Assembly (NCBI GenBank): GCA_963974125.1 | Contig: CAXBCH010000015.1 | Coordinates: 32,657 to 96,656 of the forward strand | Source of the DNA: Haliea sp963974125 | GTDB taxonomy: Bacteria > Pseudomonadota > Gammaproteobacteria > Pseudomonadales > Halieaceae | Direction of reading: 5' to 3' | DNA length: 64,000 nt | Shown here: piece after piece, positions 6,536-15,678 of the stretch | Position numbering within the stretch: the stretch's first letter is position 1 | How the letters are laid out: each line of letters starts with the position of its first letter | Notes under the pieces: model-generated | Seen by the model: only the letters and a program-made list of their open reading frames with translations | Database searches by the model: none | Told to the model about the DNA's origin: nothing | Position numbers and translations under genes: made by a program

Positions 6536-7792
6536 ATGAGTGTTGAGCAGTACATGCAGGAGCTGGGTCGCGCTGCCCGCGCCGCGTCCCGGCAGGTTGC
6601 GGCTGCGCCCACGGCGCAGCGCAATGCCGCCCTGTTGGCCACCTGTGCCGCGCTGGACGAGTCCCGTGCGGCGCTGGTCGCAGCCAATGCCGAAGACCTT
6701 GCCCGCGGCCGTGAACGCGGCCTTGACGCCGCTCTGCTGGACCGCCTGCAACTGACCCCAGCTGCCATTGACGCCATGCTGACCGGTCTGCGTCAAGTTG
6801 CCGCCCTGGCGGACCCGGTGGGCAGTATCAGCGACGTCAAGACCATGCCCAGCGGCATTCAGGTGGGCCGGATGCGGGTGCCCCTGGGGGTGATTGGTAT
6901 CATCTACGAGTCCCGTCCCAATGTGACGGTGGAAGCGGCCAGCCTGTGCCTGAAGGCGGGCAATGCCACCATCCTGCGCGGCGGCTCCGAGGCCCTGGCC
7001 TCCAATGCGGCCATCGCCGCCTGCATCACCCGCGGGCTGGAGTCCGCCGGCCTGCCCGCCACCGCGGTACAGGTGGTGGCTACCGCCGATCGCGCCGCGG
7101 TCGGGGCGATGATTGCCATGCCCGAGTATGTCGATGTCATCGTCCCCCGCGGCGGCAAGGGCCTGATTGAGCGCATCAGCCGGGAGGCCCGGGTGCCGGT
7201 GATCAAGCACCTGGACGGTGTCTGCCATGTCTATATAGACGCTGGCGCCGACCACACCATGGCACTGGAGATTGCGCTCAACGCCAAGACCCAGCGCTAC
7301 GGCACCTGCAATACCATGGAAACCCTGCTGGTGGCGGCGGCGGAAGCCGGCAGTTTGCTGCCGCAACTGGCGGCGGCCTTCGCGTCCAGGGGGGTCGAGC
7401 TGCGCGGCTGCGAGCGCAGCCTTGAACTGCTGCCGGCGATTACTGCGGCCACGGAGCAGGACTGGCATGAGGAGTACCTGGCGCCAGTGCTGGCGCTGCG
7501 GGTGGTGGACGACCTGGATGCGGCCATTGCCCACATCAACCACTATGGTTCGCAGCATACCGACAGCATCGTGACCCGGGATCACGGCAACGCCATGCGG
7601 TTTCTGCGGGAGGTCGATTCCAGCTCGGTGATGGTCAATGCGTCCACCCGTTTCGCCGACGGCTTCGAGTACGGTCTCGGGGCGGAGATCGGCATTTCCA
7701 CGGACAAGCTTCACGCCCGCGGCCCGGTGGGCCTGGAGGGCCTGACCTCCCAGAAGTATATTGTCTTTGGCGAGGGGCAGGTTCGCCGTTGA
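6536..7792 (+). CDS. proA: Gamma-glutamyl phosphate reductase
   Basis: Second step of proline biosynthesis: NADPH-dependent reduction of gamma-glutamyl phosphate to glutamate semialdehyde. The 418 residues match the usual length. Aldehyde-dehydrogenase-type features include GVIGIIYESRPNVT, LRGGSEA and the catalytic Cys258 in YGTCNTMETL. The C-terminal GLGAEIGISTDKLHARGPVGL is the family signature. It is the first gene of a tightly packed operon with nadD, whose TTG start overlaps its TGA. proB is not in the window. Confidence 0.97.
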   Translation: MSVEQYMQELGRAARAASRQVAAAPTAQRNAALLATCAALDESRAALVAANAEDLARGRERGLDAALLDRLQLTPAAIDAMLTGLRQVAALADPVGSISDVKTMPSGIQVGRMRVPLGVIGIIYESRPNVTVEAASLCLKAGNATILRGGSEALASNAAIAACITRGLESAGLPATAVQVVATADRAAVGAMIAMPEYVDVIVPRGGKGLIERISREARVPVIKHLDGVCHVYIDAGADHTMALEIALNAKTQRYGTCNTMETLLVAAAEAGSLLPQLAAAFASRGVELRGCERSLELLPAITAATEQDWHEEYLAPVLALRVVDDLDAAIAHINHYGSQHTDSIVTRDHGNAMRFLREVDSSSVMVNASTRFADGFEYGLGAEIGISTDKLHARGPVGLEGLTSQKYIVFGEGQVRR

Positions 7793-8445
7793 CTGCGACC
7801 GCGGCCAACGCCAGCCCCGTGGCCGTCCTTGGCGGCACCTTCAACCCCATACACAACGGCCACCTGCGCTCGGCGCTGGAACTGGTGGAGTTGCTGGGTC
7901 TGGAACGCCTGCACCTGATGCCCTGTGCCAACCCGCCGCATCGGCAGGCGCCCGCCTGTACCGCGGAGCAGAGGGCCGACATGGTCGAGTTGGCGGTGGC
8001 GGGAGAGCCGCGGCTGATCTGCGATCGGCGCGAACTGGCGCGCAGTGGCCCATCCTGGACCGTCGACAGCCTGGCGGGTTTGCGGGCCGAATACGGTCCC
8101 GAGCGCAGTCTGGGCCTGGTGATGGGCTGCGACGCGCTGCTGGGCCTGGAGCGCTGGCATCGCTGGCAGGCGCTGCTGGACTACGCTCACATCATCGTCA
8201 TAGCGCGTCCGGGCTGGCATCTACCCGGGGCCGGTGCGGTGGCCGACTGGCTGGCGCGACACCGGATGACGGATGCCAGTGCGCTGCGGGGGCAGGCCGC
8301 AGGTGGCATACTGGTGCTGGAATTGCGCCCCCTGGCGATTTCCTCTACCGAGATCCGGGTCCTCTGCAGCGCGCAGCGGTCCGCGCGCTACCTGCTGCCA
8401 GAGCCCGTACTGGACTATATTGAAACCCATCAGCTGTACCGCTGA
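7789..8445 (+). CDS. nadD: Nicotinate-nucleotide adenylyltransferase
   Basis: Adenylates nicotinate mononucleotide to deamido-NAD in NAD biosynthesis. The nucleotidyltransferase motif GGTFNPIHNGHLR is at residues 15-27 and the second signature ISSTEIR near the C-terminus. The 218 residues fit the family. The start is TTG at 7789, overlapping the proA stop as TTGA, with GAGGGG upstream; no ATG or GTG gives a complete N-terminus. The nadD-rsfS-rlmH-mrdA-mrdB order is a widely conserved gammaproteobacterial arrangement. Confidence 0.95.
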   Translation: MTATAANASPVAVLGGTFNPIHNGHLRSALELVELLGLERLHLMPCANPPHRQAPACTAEQRADMVELAVAGEPRLICDRRELARSGPSWTVDSLAGLRAEYGPERSLGLVMGCDALLGLERWHRWQALLDYAHIIVIARPGWHLPGAGAVADWLARHRMTDASALRGQAAGGILVLELRPLAISSTEIRVLCSAQRSARYLLPEPVLDYIETHQLYR

Positions 8446-8478
8446 CGATAAACGATCACCTGGAGAGAACCCGACCGG

Positions 8479-8814
8479 ATGCAAGCCGAAGCCCTGAAAG
8501 AACTAGTTGTTGCAGCCCTTGAAGAGATCAAGGGCGTCAACATCGTAACCCTCGATGTCCGCCAGCTGACCGATGTCATGGACTACCTGGTAATAGCCAG
8601 CGGCACCTCCAACCGGCACGTGAAGTCGCTGGCTGACAATGTCTGCATGGCAGCCAAGAAGGAAGGCGTGCGCCCCCTGGGCGTCGAGGGTGAGAACCCC
8701 GGCGAGTGGGTGCTGGTGGACTTTGGCGATGTGGTGGCGCATGTCATGCTGCCGGCAACCCGCGATTTCTATGACCTGGAGCGGCTCTGGGTCGATATCC
8801 GACCGGAGTCCTGA
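8479..8814 (+). CDS. rsfS: Ribosomal silencing factor RsfS
   Basis: A 111-residue RsfS/Iojap family protein that binds L14 of the large ribosomal subunit and blocks subunit joining during starvation. The conserved DVMDYLVIASGTSNRHVKSLAD and GEWVLVDFGDVVAHVM segments are clear. It begins 33 bp after nadD and shares one base with the rlmH start (TGATG), indicating co-translation. Confidence 0.96.
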   Translation: MQAEALKELVVAALEEIKGVNIVTLDVRQLTDVMDYLVIASGTSNRHVKSLADNVCMAAKKEGVRPLGVEGENPGEWVLVDFGDVVAHVMLPATRDFYDLERLWVDIRPES

Positions 8815-9284
8815 TGCGGCTGACGGTGATCACCGTTGGCGGCAAGATGCCGGCATGGGTGGACGCAGGCGTGGCCGAATACAGCAAGCGCCTGCCGCGG
8901 GAGATCCGCCTGCAGTGGCGCGAACTGCCACTCGCCCGTCGCGGCCGGGACAGCAAGCCGGAAGCGCTGCGGGAGCGGGAGGGCGAGCAGATCATGAAGG
9001 CGGTGCCCGCCGGCGACCAGGTCATCGCCCTGGATGTTCGCGGCGACAACTGGAGCACGGAGCAGCTGGCACAGCGGATCGCCAGCTGGCAGATGTCCGG
9101 CGCCAATGTCAGCCTGCTGATCGGCGGTCCGGACGGTCTCTCCGGCGCTTGCCTGGCGCTGGCCCGGCAGCGCTGGTCCCTGAGTGCGCTGACCCTGCCG
9201 CACCCGCTGGTACGGGTTTTGCTGGCGGAACAGCTCTACCGCGCTTGGACAATCACTGCCGGGCACCCGTATCATCGCCCCTGA
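8814..9284 (+). CDS. rlmH: 23S rRNA pseudouridine-1915 N3-methyltransferase
   Basis: SPOUT-class methyltransferase that methylates pseudouridine 1915 in helix 69 of 23S rRNA. The 156 residues match the family. The SAM-binding knot motifs ALDVRGDNWSTEQLA and LLIGGPDGLS, and the C-terminal EQLYRAWTI...HPYHR, are diagnostic. Its ATG overlaps the rsfS stop, and mrdA follows 42 bp later. Confidence 0.97.
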   Translation: MRLTVITVGGKMPAWVDAGVAEYSKRLPREIRLQWRELPLARRGRDSKPEALREREGEQIMKAVPAGDQVIALDVRGDNWSTEQLAQRIASWQMSGANVSLLIGGPDGLSGACLALARQRWSLSALTLPHPLVRVLLAEQLYRAWTITAGHPYHRP

Positions 9285-9326
9285 GGCGCGCCCCCAGACC
9301 GGTAACCGCGCAAGCGACAGGACTTC

Positions 9327-11180
9327 ATGCCACAGCACATCCCTCTCAAGGACCCCAGCGGTGACATCCGGATATTCGCCGTCCGTACGGTGTTCTCCGT
9401 GCTGGTGGTGCTGGCCCTGCTGGCCTCGATTCTGGCGCGTTACTATGACCTGCAGATCAACGACTACGAGATTTACCGCACCCAGTCCGAGCGCAACCGG
9501 GTGCAACTGCAGCCCCTGCCGCCCAAGCGCGGGCTGATTTTCGACCGCAATGGCGTGTTGCTGGCGGACAACCGCCCCAGCCATATTCTCTCCATCGTCC
9601 GCGAACGGGTCGATGACCTCGACGCCACCCTGGCGCAACTGCAGGCGCTGGTGCCGATATCCGAGGCCGACCTGGAGAATTTCCAGCTCAAATTGCAGCG
9701 ACGTCGACCCTATGAGGCAGTGCCGCTGCGGTTCCGGCTGACGGAAGAGGAAAGAGCGCTGCTGGCGGTGAACCGGCACCGCATGCCCGGTGTCACAGTG
9801 GACGCGCAGTTGGTGCGCCACTATCCGCACGGCGAGCTGTTCTCGCACGCGGTGGGCTATGTCGGGCGGATCAATGAACAGGAGGCGCAGGAGCTGGACG
9901 AGCGCAACTACCGCGGCACCTTTCACGTTGGCAAGGTCGGTGTGGAGAAATTCTACGAAGACCTGCTGCACGGCGAAGTCGGGTACCAGAACGTGGAGAC
10001 CAATGCCCATGGCCGGGTGCTGCGGGTACTGGAGCGGTTCGACCCGGTGCCCGGGGGCGATATCAGCCTGCACCTCGATTTCAGGCTGCAGCAGACCGCC
10101 TTCGAGGCCCTGGGTGAGCAGCGCGGTGCGGTGGTGGCCATCGACCCCCTGACGGGCGGCGTGCTGGCGCTGGTGTCCAGGCCGGGTTTCGATACCAACC
10201 TGTTCGTCAATGGCATCAGTGGCACCGACTACAGCGCATTGCGCGATTCCCCGGATGTGCCCCTGTTCAACCGTGCGGTGCAGGGCCAGTATCCTCCGGG
10301 CTCTACCATCAAGCCGATGATGGCCATGGCCGGCCTGGAGTCCGGGCTGGTCACGCCGGAAAGCACCGTGCCCGATCCGGGCTGGTACAGCCTGCCGGGA
10401 GACTCGCGCCGCTACCGGGACTGGATCCTGAAAATTCGCGGTACCGGGCACGCCCCGCGGGTCGACCTGCACATGGCGGTCGCGGAGTCCTGCGATGTGT
10501 ACTTCTACGACCTGGCCAGGCGCCTGACCATCGACGGCATGCACGAGCACCTCTCTGCCTACGGGCTGGGGACCCGTACCGGTGTCGATACCACCAACGA
10601 GCGCGCCGGCGTGCTGCCCTCTACCCGCTGGAAGCGGGACGCCATGAACCAGCCCTGGTACCCGGGCGAGACCCTGAGCGCCGGCATCGGTCAGGGCTAC
10701 ATGCTGGCGACGCCGATGCAACTGGCGGCTGCCACGACGGTGCTGGCGACCCGGGGCCAGCGGCGGGCACCACGCCTGATCCGCTCCATCGGCGGTGCAC
10801 CACAGGAGGCGCCGCTGCTGGGGACCATGGAGGCCGCCCCCGAGCACTGGGACGCGGTGCACGAATCCATGCGCGCTGTAGTGCACAGCGCCCGCGGCAC
10901 TGCGCGCAAGATCGGGGAAGGGATGCGCTATGAAATGGCCAGCAAGACCGGCACCTCGCAGGTGATCGGCATCGCCCAGGGTGCGATCTATGTCGAGGCG
11001 GAAGTCGCCGAGCGGCATCGCAACCACGGTCTGTTTATAGCCTTTGCCCCCTATGAGGCGCCGACCATCGCGGTCGCGGTCATTGTCGAGAATGGCGGCG
11101 GCGCCTCCGCGGCGTCGCCCATTGCCCGCGCCGTGCTCGATGCCTGGCTGGTGCCGGATGACGGGGGTGTCGATGGGTGA
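9327..11180 (+). CDS. mrdA: Penicillin-binding protein 2 (elongasome transpeptidase)
   Basis: Class B transpeptidase that cross-links peptidoglycan during lateral wall growth with RodA. The 617 residues comprise a short cytoplasmic N-terminus, one membrane anchor (about residues 20-38), a PBP dimerisation domain and the transpeptidase domain. Active-site motifs are STIK at 326-329, SCD at 388-390 and KTGTSQ starting at 540. The gene overlaps mrdB by 8 bp, so the two partners are probably translationally coupled. Confidence 0.97.
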   Translation: MPQHIPLKDPSGDIRIFAVRTVFSVLVVLALLASILARYYDLQINDYEIYRTQSERNRVQLQPLPPKRGLIFDRNGVLLADNRPSHILSIVRERVDDLDATLAQLQALVPISEADLENFQLKLQRRRPYEAVPLRFRLTEEERALLAVNRHRMPGVTVDAQLVRHYPHGELFSHAVGYVGRINEQEAQELDERNYRGTFHVGKVGVEKFYEDLLHGEVGYQNVETNAHGRVLRVLERFDPVPGGDISLHLDFRLQQTAFEALGEQRGAVVAIDPLTGGVLALVSRPGFDTNLFVNGISGTDYSALRDSPDVPLFNRAVQGQYPPGSTIKPMMAMAGLESGLVTPESTVPDPGWYSLPGDSRRYRDWILKIRGTGHAPRVDLHMAVAESCDVYFYDLARRLTIDGMHEHLSAYGLGTRTGVDTTNERAGVLPSTRWKRDAMNQPWYPGETLSAGIGQGYMLATPMQLAAATTVLATRGQRRAPRLIRSIGGAPQEAPLLGTMEAAPEHWDAVHESMRAVVHSARGTARKIGEGMRYEMASKTGTSQVIGIAQGAIYVEAEVAERHRNHGLFIAFAPYEAPTIAVAVIVENGGGASAASPIARAVLDAWLVPDDGGVDG

Positions 11181-12318
11181 TTACGTGCGCCGGCTGCAGC
11201 TGCCCGGGGACAGCAGCGACCTGTCCCGCCGCACCCCTCTCGCCCTGCGCCTGCATATCGATATCCCGCTGCTGCTGTTGTTGCTGGCGCTGACCGGTTT
11301 TGGCCTGGTGGTGCTCTACAGCGCCTCCGGCAAGCAGCTGGGTGCGGTGGTTCGCCAGGGCCAGTATTTTCTGCTGGCCTATGGCGTGATGTTTGCTGCT
11401 GCCCAGGTCGATTTGCAGCGTTACCAGCGGTGGACGCCGTGGTTATATCCGCTGGCCGTGGCCCTGCTGGTCGCGGTGATGTTTGTCGGCGTGGGGGCCA
11501 AGGGCGCGCAGCGCTGGCTGGAAGTGGCCGGATTCCGGTTCCAGCCCTCGGAGATCCTGAAGCTGGTGATGCCGCTGACGGTGGCCTGGTATCTCGCCTC
11601 GCGGCCACTGCCGCCGCGGTTCAAGTATGTGCTGGCCTGCCTGGTGCTGGTGGGCCTGCCCTCGGCCCTGATCCTGTTACAGCCGGACCTGGGAACTGCC
11701 CTGCTGATTGCCGCCAGCGGCCTGTTCGTGCTGTTCATGGCAGGGATTGGCTGGCGCTACCTGTTCGGTGCCGTAGTCCTGGCCGTGCTGTCCGCCTGGC
11801 CGGCCTGGATGTATGGGCTGAAGGACTACCAGAAGCAGCGTATCCTGACCCTGCTGAACCCGGAAAGTGACAAGCTGGGCGCAGGCTGGAACATCATCCA
11901 GTCCAAGACCGCCATTGGCTCCGGTGGCTGGGAGGGCAAGGGCTGGCTCAATGGGACCCAGTCGCAGCTGGACTTCCTGCCCGAAAGCCACACCGACTTC
12001 ATCATCGCCGTGCTGGCGGAAGAGTTCGGTCTGCGCGGGGTACTGGTATTGCTGGCGCTATACCTGCTGATCATCCTGCGCGGTTTCTGGATCGGCGTGA
12101 ATGCCGGCAGCAACTTCGGGCGCATGGTCGCGGGCAGCCTGACGCTGACGTTTTTCGTCTACATCTTTGTTAACATGGGCATGGTTGCGGGCCTGCTGCC
12201 GGTGGTGGGAGTGCCGCTGCCTCTGGTGAGTGCCGGTGGCACTTCGGTGGTTACCCTGATGGCGGGCTTCGGCGTGTTGATGGCCGTGGCTACAGCGGAT
12301 ACCGGCTCCCGTCGGTGA
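11173..12318 (+). CDS. mrdB: Rod-shape SEDS glycosyltransferase RodA
   Basis: Polytopic SEDS-family peptidoglycan polymerase of the elongasome. The ATG at 11173 lies inside the mrdA 3' end and gives a 381-residue protein with about ten membrane segments. Family signatures include GAKGAQRWLEVAGFRFQPSE, LQPDLGTALL, QSQLDFLPESHTDFI and the C-terminal GVPLPLVSAGGTS. It forms the RodA-PBP2 complex with the preceding gene product. An upstream in-frame start would only extend into mrdA coding sequence. Confidence 0.97.
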   Translation: MGDYVRRLQLPGDSSDLSRRTPLALRLHIDIPLLLLLLALTGFGLVVLYSASGKQLGAVVRQGQYFLLAYGVMFAAAQVDLQRYQRWTPWLYPLAVALLVAVMFVGVGAKGAQRWLEVAGFRFQPSEILKLVMPLTVAWYLASRPLPPRFKYVLACLVLVGLPSALILLQPDLGTALLIAASGLFVLFMAGIGWRYLFGAVVLAVLSAWPAWMYGLKDYQKQRILTLLNPESDKLGAGWNIIQSKTAIGSGGWEGKGWLNGTQSQLDFLPESHTDFIIAVLAEEFGLRGVLVLLALYLLIILRGFWIGVNAGSNFGRMVAGSLTLTFFVYIFVNMGMVAGLLPVVGVPLPLVSAGGTSVVTLMAGFGVLMAVATADTGSRR

Positions 12319-12351
12319 GAGGTACACAGTGTTTTTCATGAGATTCAGGGG

Positions 12352-13344
12352 ATGATGACAGCGGCGCTCAAACGGAGTCTGGCGGCACTGTGCCTGTGGT
12401 TCGCGGCGGCCCCGGTCGCGGCCAGCTACGGTGACCACGAAGGTGCCCGGCAACTGGTCGAGGAACTGGTGGCCGAGGAGCGGGGCCTGGACAGGGAGCG
12501 CCTGTTGCAGGTACTGGCCCAGGCCGAGCGCCAGGAAGCCATCCTCGAGGCGATCTCGCGGCCGGCGGAGCGGGTGAAGCCCTGGCATGAGTACCGGCAG
12601 ATATTCCTCACCCGGCAGCGCGAGCAGGAGGGGCTGGAGTTCTACGCCACCCACCGCGATACGTTCGCCCGCGCCGAGCAAGAGTTCGGTGTGCCGGCAG
12701 AAATCCTCCTCGCCATTATCGGCGTGGAAACCCACTACGGACGAATCGCCGGCAGCTACCGGGTCCTCGACGCGCTCGCGACCCTGGCCTTTGACTACCC
12801 GCGCCGGGCGGGGTTTTTCAGCAGGGAGCTCAAGAGCTATCTGATCCTGACCGAGGAGCAGCAATTGGATCCGCTGGCCATGAAAGGTTCCTACGCCGGG
12901 GCCATGGGCTATGGCCAGTTCATGCCCAGCAGCTATCGCGCCTACGCGGTGGACTTCGACGGTGATGGCGAGATCGATATCTGGAACAATCCGGCAGATG
13001 CCATTGGCAGCGTCGCCAACTACCTGCGCCGCCACGGCTGGCGCAGTGGTGAAGCCATTGTCGCCCCCGCCGAGGCCGGTGCCGGGGTGCCGGGGGAATG
13101 GTTCAACGCCGGCCTCGTGCCACAGCGTACCGTGGCGGAATTGAACGCAGCGGGCCTGCGCAGCGCGCAGCCTCTGGAGCCGGACGCCAGGGCGACCGCA
13201 ATCCGTTTTGAGCTGGAGGATGGCCATGAGTACTGGCTGGGGCTGCACAATTTCTATGTCATCACGCGTTACAACCACAGCGCCATGTACGCCATGAGTG
13301 TCTATCAGTTGAGTCAGCGCCTGGTAGCGGGGATGCAGCTGTGA
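12352..13344 (+). CDS. mltB: Membrane-bound lytic murein transglycosylase B
   Basis: A 330-residue exported lytic transglycosylase that cleaves glycan strands to 1,6-anhydro-muropeptides. An N-terminal signal sequence ends near AAAPVAAS. There is no lipobox Cys, so it may be periplasmic (SltB-like) rather than a lipoprotein. The catalytic Glu126 sits in IIGVETHYG, and AMGYGQFMPSSY and YLRRHGW are further family motifs. Two adjacent ATGs (12352, 12355) are possible starts. It overlaps rlpA by 4 bp (GTGA). Confidence 0.94.
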   Translation: MMTAALKRSLAALCLWFAAAPVAASYGDHEGARQLVEELVAEERGLDRERLLQVLAQAERQEAILEAISRPAERVKPWHEYRQIFLTRQREQEGLEFYATHRDTFARAEQEFGVPAEILLAIIGVETHYGRIAGSYRVLDALATLAFDYPRRAGFFSRELKSYLILTEEQQLDPLAMKGSYAGAMGYGQFMPSSYRAYAVDFDGDGEIDIWNNPADAIGSVANYLRRHGWRSGEAIVAPAEAGAGVPGEWFNAGLVPQRTVAELNAAGLRSAQPLEPDARATAIRFELEDGHEYWLGLHNFYVITRYNHSAMYAMSVYQLSQRLVAGMQL

Positions 13345-14171
13345 AGGCCCGCGGCATGTTGTTGCTGGTGGGGGTGGCCCTGATTGCGGTGGGTTGCGCG
13401 ACCCGGCCGCCGGTGACGCAGGCACCCGGAGAGCCTGGCGAGCGGCCGCTGGTGGACCGCGATGCGATCAAGGATGGCGCACCCTTGCGGCATATTCGCC
13501 CCGAGGACGTCAGGGACGCGGTGCCGCGCCCGGATCCGATTCTTGCGCTGGGCAACCTGAGTCCCTATACGGTCCTCGGGGAGACCTATCACATCCTGCC
13601 AGGCCTGGCCAACTACCGGGAGCGTGGTATTGCCTCCTGGTACGGCACCAAGTTCAACGGTCAGAAGACGTCCAACGGCGAGATCTACGATCTCTACGCC
13701 GCGACCGCGGCCCACAAAACGCTGCCCATTCCCTGCTATGCACGTGTCACCAACCTGGAAAATGGCCGCACTGTGGTGGTGCGGGTCAACGACCGGGGCC
13801 CGTTTCACAGCGATCGCCTGATTGACCTGTCCTACGGGGCTGCGGTCAAGCTGGGCTTCATGGAAGTGGGCACGGCGCCGGTGGAGGTGGAAGTCATCAA
13901 TCTCGCCGGCATCGATGATCGTCGCGGTACGCTGTTGGGCAGCTACCGGTTCGTGCAGTTGGGTGCCTTTGGCTCCGAGTCCTCTGCCCAGCGGTTGCGT
14001 GCGGAGCTCGAAGCCCTGGTGACGCCCCCGGTCGCGGTCAGTCCGGTGGACACCGGTAGCGGCCTGCTGTACCGGGTGCGGATCGGGCCGATGGAGAGCA
14101 ACGAGGACATCCTGCTGGTGCAGCAGCGGCTGGAAGCCAGTGGCTACACCGGTAGCCAATTGCTGCCATGA
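13341..14171 (+). CDS. rlpA: Septal-ring lytic transglycosylase RlpA lipoprotein
   Basis: Outer-membrane lipoprotein acting on denuded glycan strands. The start is a GTG overlapping the mltB stop. A lipobox with acceptor Cys19 (LIAVGC) follows a short signal peptide. A double-psi beta-barrel domain covers about residues 95-190 (GIASWYGTKFNGQKTSNGE, VRVNDRGPF). A C-terminal SPOR domain (YRFVQLGAFGSE) binds denuded peptidoglycan. The 276 residues fit Pseudomonas-type RlpA. It lies between mltB and dacA in the wall cluster. Confidence 0.95.
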   Translation: MKARGMLLLVGVALIAVGCATRPPVTQAPGEPGERPLVDRDAIKDGAPLRHIRPEDVRDAVPRPDPILALGNLSPYTVLGETYHILPGLANYRERGIASWYGTKFNGQKTSNGEIYDLYAATAAHKTLPIPCYARVTNLENGRTVVVRVNDRGPFHSDRLIDLSYGAAVKLGFMEVGTAPVEVEVINLAGIDDRRGTLLGSYRFVQLGAFGSESSAQRLRAELEALVTPPVAVSPVDTGSGLLYRVRIGPMESNEDILLVQQRLEASGYTGSQLLP

Positions 14172-14220
14172 GGCAGCGCCGATTCGATTCACATACCACC
14201 ACTTTGAGTCCATTGCAGTT

Positions 14221-15393
14221 ATGAAGCGTTTGTTGATCCCTACCCTGTTAGTCCTGTTCGCCACCACTGCGCAATCCGTTGCGGCGCAGTCTGCGATCAT
14301 TCCTGCGCCGCCCCAGGTGGCTGCCGAAGCCTACCTGCTGGTGGACGCCGACACCGGCGCGGTGCTGGTAGAGCACAACGCCGACACGCCCCGGCCCCCG
14401 GCCAGCCTGGTCAAGATGATGACGGCCTACGTACTGGCCAGCGAAATAGAGTCCGGGCGGGTAAAGGCAGATGACATGGTCACGGTGAGCCGCAATGCCT
14501 GGTCCCAGAATCCGGTGTTCGCCGGTTCCTCGTTGATGTGGATTGAGCCCGGCAAGGAAGTCACTATTCGCGAACTGGAGTACGGCATCATCATTTCCTC
14601 GGGCAATGACGCCACCGTGGCGGTGGCCGAGCACCTGGCCGGCAGCGAGGCTGCCTTTGCCGAGATGATGAACAGCCATGCCCAGGCGCTGGGCATGAGC
14701 AACTCCCATTTCGCGAACTCCCACGGTCTGCCAGCGGATGGCCAGGTAGTGACCGCGCGCGACCTGGCGACGCTGGGGGCCGCCATGATCAATGATTTCC
14801 CCGAGCACTACGCGCTGTACAAGGAGCGTGAGTTCACCTACAACAACATCCGCCAGTACAACCGCAATTCACTGCTGGGCGAGGATCCATCGGTAGACGG
14901 CATCAAGACCGGCTACACCAGTGAGTCAGGTTACGGGTTGGTTGCGTCGGCCGAGCGCAATGGTATGCGCCTGATCTCGGTAGTACTGGGCACCCGCAGT
15001 GCTACCGCGCGCAAGAATGAAAGTCGCGGCCTGTTGAACTACGGCTTCCGCTTCTATGAAACCGTAAACCTGCTGGAGTCCGAGCAGGTGCTGGCGGAAC
15101 CGCGCCTGTGGAAGGGTGTTCAGGACAGCGTTGCTGTCGGTGTTCTGGAGACCGCGAAAGTGACCTTGCCGCGGGGCCAGCGCGAACAGTTGCAGACCGA
15201 TGTGGAGCTCACGCCCACGGTCGTCGCGCCGATCAGCCGTGGCGATGCGCTCGGCACTGTACGCCTGTCCCTGGACGGTGAAACCGTGCACGAGGCACCG
15301 CTGGTGGCACTGGCGACAGTGGAGCAAGCGGGCTTCTTTGCCCGCGTCTGGGACAGCATCAAGATGTGGATCAGCAAATTGTTCAGTGTCTGA
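14221..15393 (+). CDS. dacA: D-alanyl-D-alanine carboxypeptidase (PBP5/6 family)
   Basis: Low-molecular-weight penicillin-binding protein that trims the terminal D-Ala from pentapeptides. The ATG at 14221 gives 390 residues with a signal peptide ending at VAAQS. Active-site motifs are SLVK (S62, K65), SGN (127-129) and KTG (229-231). The C-terminal PBP5 domain ends in an amphipathic anchor, ARVWDSIKMWISKLF, for inner-membrane attachment. It is followed 11 bp later by ybeD, a common neighbour. Confidence 0.96.
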   Translation: MKRLLIPTLLVLFATTAQSVAAQSAIIPAPPQVAAEAYLLVDADTGAVLVEHNADTPRPPASLVKMMTAYVLASEIESGRVKADDMVTVSRNAWSQNPVFAGSSLMWIEPGKEVTIRELEYGIIISSGNDATVAVAEHLAGSEAAFAEMMNSHAQALGMSNSHFANSHGLPADGQVVTARDLATLGAAMINDFPEHYALYKEREFTYNNIRQYNRNSLLGEDPSVDGIKTGYTSESGYGLVASAERNGMRLISVVLGTRSATARKNESRGLLNYGFRFYETVNLLESEQVLAEPRLWKGVQDSVAVGVLETAKVTLPRGQREQLQTDVELTPTVVAPISRGDALGTVRLSLDGETVHEAPLVALATVEQAGFFARVWDSIKMWISKLFSV

Positions 15394-15404
15394 GGTAATC
15401 CGCT

Positions 15405-15674
15405 GTGAGCACTGAAGAGCCGCCCAGGATAGAATTTCCCTGCGACTACCCTATCAAGGTACTGGGGCGCAGCTGTGATGACTTCGAGAGTCTCATTGTC
15501 GAGGTTTTCGAGCGCCATGCGCCGGGCTTTGACCAGGCAAAGATTGCTGTCAAGGGCAGCAGCAAGGGCACGTTTACCTCCATGACCATTACCATCACCG
15601 CGACCGGGCCCGAGCAGCTCAAGGCCCTGCACGAGGACCTGATGGCGACCGGCATGGTCAACATGGTGATCTGA
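15405..15674 (+). CDS. ybeD: YbeD/DUF493 family small protein
   Basis: An 89-residue DUF493 protein of ferredoxin-like fold, starting at GTG 15405. Recognisable segments are FPCDYPIKVLGR and SSKGTFTSMTITITA. Its molecular role is not established; it is regularly found between dacA and lipB, as here. Five bp separate it from lipB. Confidence 0.92.
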   Translation: MSTEEPPRIEFPCDYPIKVLGRSCDDFESLIVEVFERHAPGFDQAKIAVKGSSKGTFTSMTITITATGPEQLKALHEDLMATGMVNMVI

Positions 15675-15678
15675 GCCC

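Noticed and set aside
5810..7714. 634-codon minus-strand frame running through proA into the isomerase gene
   Set aside because: Only the last third, from the ATG at 6448, has family motifs and a ribosome site. The rest is antisense to proA.
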